DNA of 42,462 nt from Bacteroidales bacterium. GTDB lineage: Bacteria; Bacteroidota; Bacteroidia; Bacteroidales; UBA932. The notes under the pieces were generated by a model. That model did not search any database, was not told where the DNA came from, and worked only from the letters and a program-made list of their open reading frames with translations. A program made the position numbers and the translations under genes. The DNA lies in assembly GCA_017651465.1 (NCBI GenBank), contig JAGCCX010000048.1:1-42462 (forward strand), read 5' to 3'. Below, piece by piece: positions 7,728 through 16,784 of the stretch (the first letter of the stretch is position 1; each line of letters starts with the position of its first letter).

Positions 7728-10700
7728 CAGAATTTCAGATTAAGGCTCAAATAGGGAATCTGCGTGGCGAACACCGAAACCATATATCCTCTGATGTTGT
7801 TGCCGCCGGAGGTGGAGTAGAACACCGAATAGGCGTTGCGGCGTCCTGTCACGTTGTAGCAGCCGAGAGTCGCCGACATATGCGTGAAGGCCTTGAGGTA
7901 GTGCCCGGGCTCGATGTTGAGCGCCAGGTCGAGACGGAAGTAGTCGGGAATGCGGTAGGAGTTGCGCTCCGAGAACATTAGCCTTACCGCGTTGCCGTAG
8001 TAGTACTGGCCCACCGGAATGGTCACGGGGCGTCCGGTGGAGTAGTCCACATTGAAGGAAATGCTGTAGCGGTGGGTGAATTTGTAATTGCCCACCAGCT
8101 TGAGGTCGTGGGGTTTGTCGTGCGGGGCGTTGTACCATTCGCCCCCGTTGATGGTCTCTATCCCTCGGTCTTCCATCTCCTTGAGCAAGGACCTCGACCA
8201 GGTGTAGGAGAGCCATCCGGTAAGGCGCCCGGTCTGCTTGCGGAGCATCAGCTCCACTCCGTATGCCCTGCCGGTGGTGCGTACCAGGTCGGCGCTGAGT
8301 TGCTCGTTCATACTCAGCACGGCTCCCGATTTGTAGTCGAGGCAGTTGTACATACGCTTGTAGTAGCCCTCCAGCGAGATGTCGAGGGCGTTGCCGAACA
8401 CCGTCCAGTACACTCCTGCTGCCGCCTGCCATCCCTGCTGGGGCCGCATATCGGCTCCTGCAAGCCTCCAGGTGTCCATAGGAGATATGGCCGATGTGTT
8501 GGAAATCAGGTGGATGTACTGGCTCATCGAGTTCATACCCGCCTTGAACGAAAGGTTGGAGAGGGGAGAGTACTTGCCGCTCAGCCGGAATTCGGGGGTG
8601 ACGTAGAACTTGACCGGGTCGAGGGCGAGGAAGCTCGACAGCCTCACGCCTCCCTCCACGCTGAACGGCCCTTCGCTCTGCCACAGGTCGCCTGCGTAAA
8701 CTGCGGTCTCCTGGGCCATTTCCGGCTTAAGGTTTTTTGCAATTATGGCCGAGCCTTCCAGCGGCGAAATGCTGCCAGGTTGCAGGGCGTAAAACACTCC
8801 GTCGCCGCCCCAGCTTATGGTATGGCTTCCAAGGCGCTGCTCCACTCCGGCCCTGACAAAGCCTTCTCGAATACGGGTTGAGAGGCTGTATGAGCCCAGA
8901 GGGTCGGATTCGAGCCCCCTCTGCAGGGTATTGGAATACTGGTCAAAGCCTGCTGTAACCTTGAGCGTATGGTCTTCGTCGCGTTTGCGGATCCACTTAA
9001 GTGCTATGTCGAGATTGGAGTAACGGAAGGTGGTATCGCCTCGGAACGAGAATCCGTCGCGCGACCAGTAGCCGGTGAGCTTGAGGCTGTTGCGCTCGTC
9101 TATGCGGTGCGTCAGGCCCAGATTTACATCGCTGAACGATGCGTTTCCTCCCGCATATCCGCTGCTTCGCGGAATTTGCCGCAGGAGCCAGTCGGAGTAG
9201 GTTGTGCGCCCGCCCAGCACGAAGCTTGTGCGGTTTTTAATTATCGGACCTTCGAGCGAGAGGTGGCTGGTGAGTATGCCGAGCCCGAGGGAACCGTGCA
9301 TGCGCTCGGCATTGCCGCTTCGCGTGCTGATGTCCAGCACCGAGGAAATGCGGCCGCCGTAGCGTACGGGGATGGAACTTTTGTACAGTTCGATATCGTC
9401 CACCACATCGGTGTTGAACGCCGAGAATATGCCGAAGAGATGCCCCGGATTGTAGATGGTGCCGCCGTCGAGCAGGATGAGGTTCTGGTCGGAGGAGCCG
9501 CCGCGCACGTTGAAGCCGCTTGACGCTTCTCCCACCGACTTCACGCCGGGCAGGGTGAGCACGGTCTTGATGATATCGCCCTCGCCGAAAGCTGACGGCA
9601 CGTGAGTTATTGTGGATTGGCTGAGCTTCTCGAGTCCCATTCCCGCCCTGCGGTGGTCGGCCATACCCTCGGCAGTAACGTAGGCGCTCTGCAGGGCGGT
9701 CACTTTCTCGCGCATAACGATATCCAGTTCGCCGGACGAGTTGACCATCACGTGGATGTCCATATCTTCCAGAGAGTACTCCCTGAAAGTCAGCAGGTTT
9801 TCTCCCGTGGGCAGGGTAAGGGAGTAGCGCCCGTCCTTGTCGGTGTAGCAGTAGTTGCGGCCGCTCCGGTCAGATACCAGCACGGCACCAAGGGCCTCTC
9901 CCGAGGCCACGTCGCGTACCACACCCGACACCCTGGCCGGGCCCTGGTCGGCGCCTTTGCGCCCTATTTCGTAGGTTTTGTTGCGGTAGCTGGCAATCAT
10001 CGCCTCCTGCTCGATTGCGGCCAGCAGGGCGCTCCTCTCCGATGAGGTTTCGTTCTTGGAGAACCATTCCGGGGGCAGTTCGTATCCGGCTCCCCGCAGG
10101 GGGTTGCTCCGTTTGACTTCGCGGGCGATCCACACTTGAGGATTCTCCCCGGGCGGAATCCCCGACGGGACCATAGCCTTGCGCCGCGCCTTGCCGGGAT
10201 GTATCCTTTTGAGGACGCCGCGCTTTTCGGTGTAGTAGAAATCTTTCTTGCGGAAGTAAGAAATGATATTGTCACGGTAAGAGGGGTCGTCGTAGCCTAT
10301 GCCGCCCTCACCGTTGTGGTCGCCGGGTTCGCGCAGGAACTGCTTTTGCCGCTGCATCCACACCTTCCGCTTGCCGTCCTGCAGGGCGATAAAGAACCCG
10401 GAGGGAGCCTCCTGGACGCCGTAGTAACGCAGGTTGATATAACAAACTCCGTCTATGACGAACCAGCCCGTGAGGGACTGCTCGGCCGCAACCGGAGTAG
10501 CGAAGCGCGACTGCCTGACCAGCAATTCCTGGGTGTGGGCGTTGATGTTGATGGGTACGTCGCGGTAGGTGACGCCGTTGAAATAGACGGTTCCGGGGAG
10601 GTATTCGACCCCGTTCCAGAAATAATGGCCGTTGAATGGAAAGTCGTACTCGTTTAGCGTGCGCCCCCTGTCCAGGGGCGTTTGCGCAGAGCACACGCCT

Positions 10701-10738
10701 CCCAGAAGGACAAGTATACACACAACTAACTTACGCAT
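7727..10738 (-). CDS. TonB-dependent outer-membrane receptor with long N-terminal extension
   Basis: A 1003-residue receptor. A signal peptide (about 1-18) is followed by an unassigned region of about 250 residues, then a carboxypeptidase-like regulatory domain (about 268-345), a plug domain (about 370-475, with FNVRGGSSDQNLILLDGG) and a 22-strand barrel ending YLSLNLKF. The extension before the regulatory domain is unusual in length. The gene begins 31 nt after the GH97 stop with no TAnnTTTG box between them, so it may be read from the starch-locus promoter. It pairs with DUF4249 and the plug-like protein. Confidence 0.9.
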   Translation of the reverse strand: MRKLVVCILVLLGGVCSAQTPLDRGRTLNEYDFPFNGHYFWNGVEYLPGTVYFNGVTYRDVPININAHTQELLVRQSRFATPVAAEQSLTGWFVIDGVCYINLRYYGVQEAPSGFFIALQDGKRKVWMQRQKQFLREPGDHNGEGGIGYDDPSYRDNIISYFRKKDFYYTEKRGVLKRIHPGKARRKAMVPSGIPPGENPQVWIAREVKRSNPLRGAGYELPPEWFSKNETSSERSALLAAIEQEAMIASYRNKTYEIGRKGADQGPARVSGVVRDVASGEALGAVLVSDRSGRNYCYTDKDGRYSLTLPTGENLLTFREYSLEDMDIHVMVNSSGELDIVMREKVTALQSAYVTAEGMADHRRAGMGLEKLSQSTITHVPSAFGEGDIIKTVLTLPGVKSVGEASSGFNVRGGSSDQNLILLDGGTIYNPGHLFGIFSAFNTDVVDDIELYKSSIPVRYGGRISSVLDISTRSGNAERMHGSLGLGILTSHLSLEGPIIKNRTSFVLGGRTTYSDWLLRQIPRSSGYAGGNASFSDVNLGLTHRIDERNSLKLTGYWSRDGFSFRGDTTFRYSNLDIALKWIRKRDEDHTLKVTAGFDQYSNTLQRGLESDPLGSYSLSTRIREGFVRAGVEQRLGSHTISWGGDGVFYALQPGSISPLEGSAIIAKNLKPEMAQETAVYAGDLWQSEGPFSVEGGVRLSSFLALDPVKFYVTPEFRLSGKYSPLSNLSFKAGMNSMSQYIHLISNTSAISPMDTWRLAGADMRPQQGWQAAAGVYWTVFGNALDISLEGYYKRMYNCLDYKSGAVLSMNEQLSADLVRTTGRAYGVELMLRKQTGRLTGWLSYTWSRSLLKEMEDRGIETINGGEWYNAPHDKPHDLKLVGNYKFTHRYSISFNVDYSTGRPVTIPVGQYYYGNAVRLMFSERNSYRIPDYFRLDLALNIEPGHYLKAFTHMSATLGCYNVTGRRNAYSVFYSTSGGNNIRGYMVSVFATQIPYLSLNLKF

Positions 10739-10769
10739 AGCGGGTGCCGGAAGTTCCGGCCGTCAAAAA

Positions 10770-13112
10770 CTATAAAGACCTTAAGCTGAGGGCGAATCCG
10801 CCTCCGCGGGCCATCTTGACCTTTACCGTGTCGGCCGCGCTAAGCTCGCAGCGGCTGATGGTGTAGGCCTGCGGGGCGCTTTCGTAGTCGGCCTCCGGAG
10901 CGTCGGCGTAAAGCGTGGCTTCGTAGCGCAGGCCGGGAGTGAGGAAGTCAAGGGCGATCTCGCACTCGTGAGCATTCTCCCCGCACACTCCTCCCACATA
11001 CCATACGTCGCGGGCCTTGGCTCCCTTGAGATTCTTTGCAGTAGCGCCTTCGGGGAGCGCATACACAAAGCGGGCTGCTCCTGAAAGCATATCTTTCTTG
11101 CCGTCCGACAGGGCCGCAACACCTTCCGCCGCCTTGTTGAGGGTCTCCAGGCGGGGTTTGCGGGCAGTTATGATGTATTCGCCGGGTTCGGCCTCAATGT
11201 AGATGCTCTTCTCCCAATCCACGGCTACATCTTTGATGAACTGGAACGCATCGGGGAAGCGCTCGTAGTTGCAGGGCAGGTCGGCCGCCATCTGCAGGGG
11301 CGAGTAGAAGGTTACGTACAGGCCGAGCTGATTGGCAATCGTGTGCCGCATCTTTCCGGTCTGTCCGGGGGCAGTGATGGACATATCCTGCTCGAAAATG
11401 CCGGGCGTATAGTCCATAGGGCCTCCCTGAAGGCGGGTAAAGGGCAGGATGGAAGTGTGCCCGGGGTTGATGTGGGCTCGGTATTCCGTGCCCATAGCGC
11501 TCTCGTTGCCTATGAGGTTGGGCCAGGTGCGGCACAGGCCGGTAGGCCGGACCGCCTCGTGGGCGTTGACCATAATGTGGTGCTCCGCCGCCTGCTCGAG
11601 GGCATACAGATAGTGGTTGATGAGGGCCTGGCTGTAGTGATGCTCGCCATAGGGAATGATGTTGCCCACGTAACCGCTCTTTACGGCGTCGTAGCCGTAG
11701 CGGTTCATAAGCGAGTACGCGGCCTCCATATGGCGCTCGTAATTCACTGTCGAAGACGAAGTTTCGTGGTGCATCACAAGGCGGATGCCCTTGCTGTGGG
11801 CGTATTTGTTGAGGGCGGGCAGGTCAAAGTCGGGGTAGGGGGTTACAAAGTCGAACACGTAGTCTTTCTGACAGCCGAACCAGTCTTCCCAACCTTCGTT
11901 CCAGCCCTCGATGAGCAGGGCGTCGAAGCCGTTTGCGGCGGCAAAGTCGATGTAGGCGCGCACGTTATCGTTGTTGGCGCCGTGCTTTCCGTGGGGCTTG
12001 AGGGTTTTGTAGTCGGTCACGCCGAGCTGCACCGAGGGTACATCGTAGGTGTAGCTCCATTCGCTGCGTCCCGATATCATCTCCCACCATACGCCCATAT
12101 ACTTGACTGGATGTATCCAGCTCACGTCCTTAATGGCGCAGGGCTCGTTGAGGTTGAGTATGAGTCTGGAAGAGAGTACTTTACGGGCGTCGTCAACTAC
12201 CATCACCGTACGCCAGGGGCTTGTGCAGGGCGCCTGGAGGCGGGCTCCGACCCCCTCGGCGTCGGGAGTGAGGTGGATGTGGAACACCATCGCCTTGTCG
12301 TCAAGGTCGAGATTTGCGGTGGGGTAATTGACCACCGCGGCCTCGTGCAGGTTGATGTACAAGCCATCGTCGGTCTTCATCTGCAGGGCCGTCTGCACTC
12401 CCGTGGGCGAGAATCCCGTGGTGGAGGCGTTGGCAAGACGCATACTCTCCGAGCGCTCCCTGATGCCGCTCAGGCGGGTGCAGCTGTAGTTGAACTCCTG
12501 GGTGTCGTAGTCACCGCTGATCCACCAAGCGGTGTGGTCGCCGTTCATAGCGAACTCTGTAAGTTCCTCGGCCACATTGAAATAGCGCAGCTTATTGTCC
12601 TGGGGGAACTCGTAGCGGAAGCCGAGTCCGTCGTCGTACAGGCGCAGGCGCACATTCATCTTCACTCCGTCTTCGCGCCCCAGAAGCACGAGCAGCTCGT
12701 TGTAGTTGTTGCGTATGTCGCGCTCCTCTCCCCATACCGGCTGCCAGGTCTCGTCAAGGCTGGCGGTTTGGGAGCCGATGATAGAGAATCCCGAGCACAG
12801 GTCGCTCTCTCCACTGTATCTCAGCCCGCGGCGGTTATTCTTGATCACCATATCCTCTTCCACACTGTTCGTGCCTTTGACCAGGCCGAATCCGAGGCGG
12901 GAGGGCTTGACGACCTCGACCCCGGCTCTCTCGAGCTTGTAGCAGGGCTCTCCTTTTGGGCTGATGCCCACGGAGGCAGTAAGCTGCCCGTCCGGACTGC
13001 TGAGGGTGATGGCGTCATTTATGACGGGAGCTTCCGTCTTGGCGCAGCAGGACAGGACCAACAGCGCCCCTGCCGCTCCTGTTAAGATGTTTGTTAAAAC
13101 TCTCATCGTCAT
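10770..13112 (-). CDS. susB: GH97 alpha-glucosidase, SusB-like (inverting type)
   Basis: A 780-residue lipoprotein or periplasmic enzyme (signal with LSCC near residue 22). GH97 N-terminal beta-sandwich (about 35-300), catalytic barrel (about 305-650) and C-terminal beta domain. Glu450 (MHHETS), Glu519 (NAHE), Glu537 (GNE) and Glu543 (GTEY) keep the same spacing as the base, calcium and acid glutamates of Bacteroides SusB, so an inverting calcium-dependent alpha-glucosidase is expected. It would release glucose from maltodextrins in the periplasm. Only 4 nt separate it from the GH13 gene. An internal ATG two codons in is an alternative start. Confidence 0.93.
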   Translation of the reverse strand: MTMRVLTNILTGAAGALLVLSCCAKTEAPVINDAITLSSPDGQLTASVGISPKGEPCYKLERAGVEVVKPSRLGFGLVKGTNSVEEDMVIKNNRRGLRYSGESDLCSGFSIIGSQTASLDETWQPVWGEERDIRNNYNELLVLLGREDGVKMNVRLRLYDDGLGFRYEFPQDNKLRYFNVAEELTEFAMNGDHTAWWISGDYDTQEFNYSCTRLSGIRERSESMRLANASTTGFSPTGVQTALQMKTDDGLYINLHEAAVVNYPTANLDLDDKAMVFHIHLTPDAEGVGARLQAPCTSPWRTVMVVDDARKVLSSRLILNLNEPCAIKDVSWIHPVKYMGVWWEMISGRSEWSYTYDVPSVQLGVTDYKTLKPHGKHGANNDNVRAYIDFAAANGFDALLIEGWNEGWEDWFGCQKDYVFDFVTPYPDFDLPALNKYAHSKGIRLVMHHETSSSTVNYERHMEAAYSLMNRYGYDAVKSGYVGNIIPYGEHHYSQALINHYLYALEQAAEHHIMVNAHEAVRPTGLCRTWPNLIGNESAMGTEYRAHINPGHTSILPFTRLQGGPMDYTPGIFEQDMSITAPGQTGKMRHTIANQLGLYVTFYSPLQMAADLPCNYERFPDAFQFIKDVAVDWEKSIYIEAEPGEYIITARKPRLETLNKAAEGVAALSDGKKDMLSGAARFVYALPEGATAKNLKGAKARDVWYVGGVCGENAHECEIALDFLTPGLRYEATLYADAPEADYESAPQAYTISRCELSAADTVKVKMARGGGFALSLRSL

Positions 13113-13116
13113 GCAC

Positions 13117-14382
13117 TTACTTTTCCACTACATCGTAACCCCAGGGGCCAAGGGTGCGTCCGTCGGGGAGTTCAATGGCATCGGGAGTGAGGTTGGTCCA
13201 AACGGAAACGGTATTCTTCTTGGAAACTCTGCGGAAAGCGAAAACTCCCTCGGGCACATCGGCTATGTATTCGAAGCTGCCGCCCTTCTCGCCGGCTGCA
13301 AGGGCGGGATTGTTATGCTTGAGCAGCACCAGGCTGTGCCAGAAGTCGGTCCACTCGTTGTCGGACCAGTCGGTAATGGGATCTTTCTCGAAGAACTCAA
13401 GCCTGCGGTCGAGGCCGATTTCCTGGCCCGTGTAGATGAGGGGCTGGCTCTTGGGCAGGGTGAAGCAAAGCAGCGCCATAACCTTTGAGGCATCGCCCAT
13501 ACGTTCGAATTCGGTGCCGGACCAGGAGTTCTCGTCGTGGTTGGACGTGAAGGTCAGGCGGAAAGCGGTCTTGGGAGTATTCACCTCGTCGCGGGCAATG
13601 TAGTCCTTAAGGTCTCCTACGTTCTTCTTTCCCTGGGCAATGTCGTTCATCAGGTGGTGCAGCTCCCAGGCGTATGTGGCGTCGAAAGTCTGGGCTGGAT
13701 CGCACAGTTCGGGTTTCTCGGCTTCGGCAAGCAGATAGGCCTGCGGGTAATCGCGATTGATGCCGGGCAGTACGCTCTGCCAGAACTTGGCGGGCATTTC
13801 ACCGGCTGCGTCGCACCTGAAGCCATCCACTCCCTTGTCGAGCCAGAAGCGCATGCAGCTGTCCTGAGCCGCCCATACCGCCTCGTTCTCGTAGTTGAGG
13901 CTGCGCGTGTCGGTCCAGTCGTATTCCCATATTGCATTGCCCAGCGAATCTCTTTCGTAGAAGTCGGCGGGGCGGCCTGTCATCCACACGTGGTCAGGCG
14001 CCGTCTGGTTGGCAACCCAGTCCAGGATTACCTTGAAACCATATTCGTGGGCCGAGTCGAGCAGGCTCTGGAAATCATCCATTGTACCGAACTCGGGATT
14101 GACCTCGCAGTAATCGGATATGGCGTAATAAGAGCCGAGGGTTCCCTTGCGCTCCACTTCGCCGATCTTGTACATTGGCATTAGCCAGAGAACGTCCACA
14201 CCAAGTTCCTCCAAGCGTGCGAGTTGTGCCTCCACGCCCTTGAAAGTACCCTCGGGGCTGAACTGGCGTATGTTGACTTCGTAAACTACGGAATCGTAGG
14301 TCCAGTCGGGATGTACCGGAGCCTTGGGGGTGCAGCAAACGAGGGTGAGCAGTGCTGCGGCTGCAAATAAGAGTTTTTTCAT
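13117..14382 (-). CDS. GH13 alpha-amylase family lipoprotein
   Basis: A 421-residue GH13 enzyme. The start at the MKKLLF signal is preferred over a codon 13 residues upstream. Cys16/17 suggest lipid anchoring. The nucleophile is Asp191 (GFRCDAAGE), the acid/base Glu220 (LLAEAE) and the third acid Asp283 (SNHDEN). The first conserved region reads DWVANQ where most family members have a His at the last position. Its compact size and position between BACON and GH97 genes suggest periplasmic cleavage of short maltodextrins. Exact specificity is not predictable. Confidence 0.9.
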   Translation of the reverse strand: MKKLLFAAAALLTLVCCTPKAPVHPDWTYDSVVYEVNIRQFSPEGTFKGVEAQLARLEELGVDVLWLMPMYKIGEVERKGTLGSYYAISDYCEVNPEFGTMDDFQSLLDSAHEYGFKVILDWVANQTAPDHVWMTGRPADFYERDSLGNAIWEYDWTDTRSLNYENEAVWAAQDSCMRFWLDKGVDGFRCDAAGEMPAKFWQSVLPGINRDYPQAYLLAEAEKPELCDPAQTFDATYAWELHHLMNDIAQGKKNVGDLKDYIARDEVNTPKTAFRLTFTSNHDENSWSGTEFERMGDASKVMALLCFTLPKSQPLIYTGQEIGLDRRLEFFEKDPITDWSDNEWTDFWHSLVLLKHNNPALAAGEKGGSFEYIADVPEGVFAFRRVSKKNTVSVWTNLTPDAIELPDGRTLGPWGYDVVEK

Positions 14383-14398
14383 ATGTAAATTTATTTCA

Positions 14399-14782
14399 TT
14401 ACAGGATGGTTCCGGCTGCACTGGCTTTTTGAGTGACCATTACCGGGAGGCAGGTCCCTATGTCGTCGCAGAACACCAGGACTCCTTTTCTGGCTTCGTA
14501 TTCTGGGTTGGCGCCTACGGAGAATGAGTGCACGTTGCCGCTCCCTGCCGTGGTATTGTCTTTCACCCAGTCGGGCTTGCTGCTTAGTTTATAGGTGGTA
14601 GGGCAGTTTACTGTTACAGTAAAACTGCCTCCAGAAGCTTCGAGGGTAACCGCGGTCGGGCTGAGGGAGAAAGCGGTTTCCGAGGGCGTTGGCGTAGGAT
14701 TTACCTTGGCGGGACAGCCGGTAAGCATCAGGGCTACCGGGAGAAGCAGCCACAACTTTTTGGTAACCAACCTTCTAAACAT
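14399..14782 (-). CDS. Small BACON-domain lipoprotein
   Basis: A 127-residue lipoprotein with lipobox LMLTGC (Cys23), a Pro/Thr linker (PTPTPSE) and one BACON-like Ig domain (about 36-118): LSPTAVTLEASGGSFTVTV, followed by W and a C-terminal VMVTQK strand. BACON domains occur as spacers or glycan/mucin-binding modules in Bacteroidota surface proteins. A stand-alone single-domain version inside a starch locus could position or assist the amylases at the surface. Gaps are 16 nt to the downstream GH13 and 11 nt to the upstream SusG-like gene. Its role is inference. Confidence 0.75.
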   Translation of the reverse strand: MFRRLVTKKLWLLLPVALMLTGCPAKVNPTPTPSETAFSLSPTAVTLEASGGSFTVTVNCPTTYKLSSKPDWVKDNTTAGSGNVHSFSVGANPEYEARKGVLVFCDDIGTCLPVMVTQKASAAGTIL

Positions 14783-14793
14783 AAACTAACTGA

Positions 14794-16728
14794 TTATTGT
14801 TCAAAAACAACCGAGGAGAAAGGCCCCAGGCTTAAAGTTCCGTCTTTAGCGGCGCTGTATTCGCCGTTGGAGACAAGGCATTTGGTAAGTTTATAGTCCG
14901 TGAACACCGCCTTGGCGGGAGTGTTGCGGAAGTTGTGCACAACCAGCACGGTCTGGTCTTCGTAGGTCATCGTCCATACCGCCAGTTCGTCGGAGTTGCA
15001 GCTCACTTCAGCCATTTCTCCGAGAGCCAGGGCCTTGCTGGTGTTGCGGGCGCGGGCGAAGCGGCGGTAAACTTTGAGTATAGAGTCGTCGTTCTTTTCC
15101 TGGAACTCCACCGACATGCTGCCGGTGAGCATATTGTAATCGACCTTGCCGTTCAGGGCCTTGGCGGCCACGCTGCCCTCGGTAGTCCATCTGATGGGCG
15201 CGCGTACGAATTCGTCTCCGTTGTTCTTTGCCCCCCAGTATCCCAGCTCCTCGCCCTGGTAGATGAAAGGTTTGCCGGGCGAAGTGAGCAGCACGGCTCC
15301 GGCCAGCTTCATCTTGGGCTGGCTCTTGCCCAGGTCGTTCCCGGCGCGGTCTTCGTCGTGGTTGGAGAGTTTGATGGCGTCGATGAAGTCGGAGCGATAC
15401 TGCCTGTACTGGCTGCGGAACCACAGCACCGTGCGGGCGAAATCCTTGCCCGAACCGCGGTTTATGCGGTCTTTCAGGGTCCACCAGTAACTGAAGTTGA
15501 AGAGCGACGGGAGGCCCTTGTAGTACGAGGCGATCTTGCTCGTCTCGTCCCAGGCTTCGCCCACCATATACAGCTCGCCGCTGCCGCCCCGGGCCTTGTA
15601 GGTGGCGTTGCAGTGGTCGTACCACTGCTTGAGGAAGCTCGCGTTGGCCTCGGCCTGCTGCTGGTATATCCACATCACGGCGTCGAGCCTGAGGCCGTTC
15701 ACGCCCAGTTTGATCCATTTGTCGGCGCTCTCGGCAAGGGCCTTGAAGGCGGGTGAAGACGACGCCGAGGCGTATGGGCCGTAGTTGAAATCGGGCATCG
15801 AGGAGTCGAAGCTGGCAAAATACCAGATGCTGCTGCCGCCGAAGGTAATGTCGGCGGCCACGGTGTTGTCGAGCTTGAGCGGCTCGCCGAACTTGAGCGC
15901 CCCGCCGGCGCTTCCCCATTTGGTGCCGCCGTCCCACGAAGTGCTGGACGAGCGAACAAGGAAGCCCCAGTCGGTATCTACGTCTATGGTGATTTCGTGT
16001 ACGTTGGAGCTGGTAGGATACAAGCCCACCAGCCCGGCGCTGCCTATCCAGAGCCACAGGGTGGCGGATGCGTTGGAACTCTGCACGGCGGCGGAAGTTT
16101 CCGTCACGGTGATGGTCTTGGCGTTCCAGTCAAGTTTGAAATGCAGGCGCCCCTTGTAGCCCAGGTCTCCTGAGGCCGCGCTGTGCCAGGCCCCCATACC
16201 GGGGTCGGTGGCGCCGGCAAAATTGTCCACCTTGCCCGCCGCCACGTCGGCCTGCCAGTTGTCGGAAAGCACATAGTAACTGCGGTAGGGGCTGTCTTTG
16301 GACGATACGGCGCTCTGGAACCATTCTCCGCGTCCGGAGTGGTTGAGCACGTAGTCCATATAGATATCGATGTTGTACTCGCGGGCCTTGTCGATGAGCT
16401 CTTTAAAGTCGGCCTCGGTACCCAGGCGCGGGTTGATGGTACTGTAGTCAAGGACATCGTAGTTGTGGTACGATGCCGCCGCCTGGACCGGCGAGAGCCA
16501 CAGGGCTGTGGCGCCCAGGGCATCCAGATAGTCGAGATGCTGCGTAACGCCGCGAAGGTCTCCCCAGCCGTCGCCGTCCGAATCGGCGAAGCTGTACACA
16601 TTGAGCTGATACGTTATGCCCGAAAGCTTGTCGGAACTTGGCAGCGGACGCGAGTCGGGACTGCCAGGTTTGCAGGACAACGAGAGCATAGCCAGTACGG
16701 CCAGGGCGGGGAGTACAAACTTTCTCAT
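14794..16728 (-). CDS. susG: SusG-like surface alpha-amylase with inserted binding module
   Basis: A 644-residue lipoprotein (LSLSC, Cys19). The GH13 barrel is interrupted after about residue 195 by a beta-rich segment to about 305, at the place where Bacteroides SusG carries CBM58. Catalytic residues are Asp349 (GLRLDA), Glu391 (MVGEAWDE) and Asp458 (SNHDED); their spacings of 42 and 67 residues nearly match SusG. The His130 motif YVLNH is present. It should cut starch at the cell surface for SusCD import. It lies directly downstream of the SusE/F-like gene, after an intercistronic stem-loop. Confidence 0.95.
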   Translation of the reverse strand: MRKFVLPALAVLAMLSLSCKPGSPDSRPLPSSDKLSGITYQLNVYSFADSDGDGWGDLRGVTQHLDYLDALGATALWLSPVQAAASYHNYDVLDYSTINPRLGTEADFKELIDKAREYNIDIYMDYVLNHSGRGEWFQSAVSSKDSPYRSYYVLSDNWQADVAAGKVDNFAGATDPGMGAWHSAASGDLGYKGRLHFKLDWNAKTITVTETSAAVQSSNASATLWLWIGSAGLVGLYPTSSNVHEITIDVDTDWGFLVRSSSTSWDGGTKWGSAGGALKFGEPLKLDNTVAADITFGGSSIWYFASFDSSMPDFNYGPYASASSSPAFKALAESADKWIKLGVNGLRLDAVMWIYQQQAEANASFLKQWYDHCNATYKARGGSGELYMVGEAWDETSKIASYYKGLPSLFNFSYWWTLKDRINRGSGKDFARTVLWFRSQYRQYRSDFIDAIKLSNHDEDRAGNDLGKSQPKMKLAGAVLLTSPGKPFIYQGEELGYWGAKNNGDEFVRAPIRWTTEGSVAAKALNGKVDYNMLTGSMSVEFQEKNDDSILKVYRRFARARNTSKALALGEMAEVSCNSDELAVWTMTYEDQTVLVVHNFRNTPAKAVFTDYKLTKCLVSNGEYSAAKDGTLSLGPFSSVVFEQ

Positions 16729-16747
16729 AAAAGTAAGATGGATAGGA

Positions 16748-16775
16748 GCAGCAGGGACGGTCAGGCCCCTGCTGC
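16748..16775 (-). repeat. Intercistronic stem-loop between SusE/F-like and susG
   Basis: A perfect 9-bp stem GCAGCAGGG/CCCTGCTGC with a 10-nt loop lies in the 56-nt gap between the two genes. It has no U-run on its 3' side on the minus strand, so it is more likely an mRNA stability or processing element than a terminator. Confidence 0.6.
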
Positions 16776-16784
16776 CAAAAAATA

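Noticed and set aside
10746-10760. Terminator before the TonB receptor (GCCGG/CCGGC)
   Set aside because: Short 5-bp stem, T-run on the wrong side for the minus strand; not enough to claim a transcription stop.
11343-13085. Long plus-strand open frame (580 codons) opposite GH97
   Set aside because: Antisense shadow of an intact GH97 gene with all catalytic residues.
16748-16775. Rho-independent terminator between the SusE/F-like gene and susG
   Set aside because: The stem is strong, but there is no U-run after it on the minus strand; the T-run is on the 5' side. Kept only as an intercistronic stem-loop.
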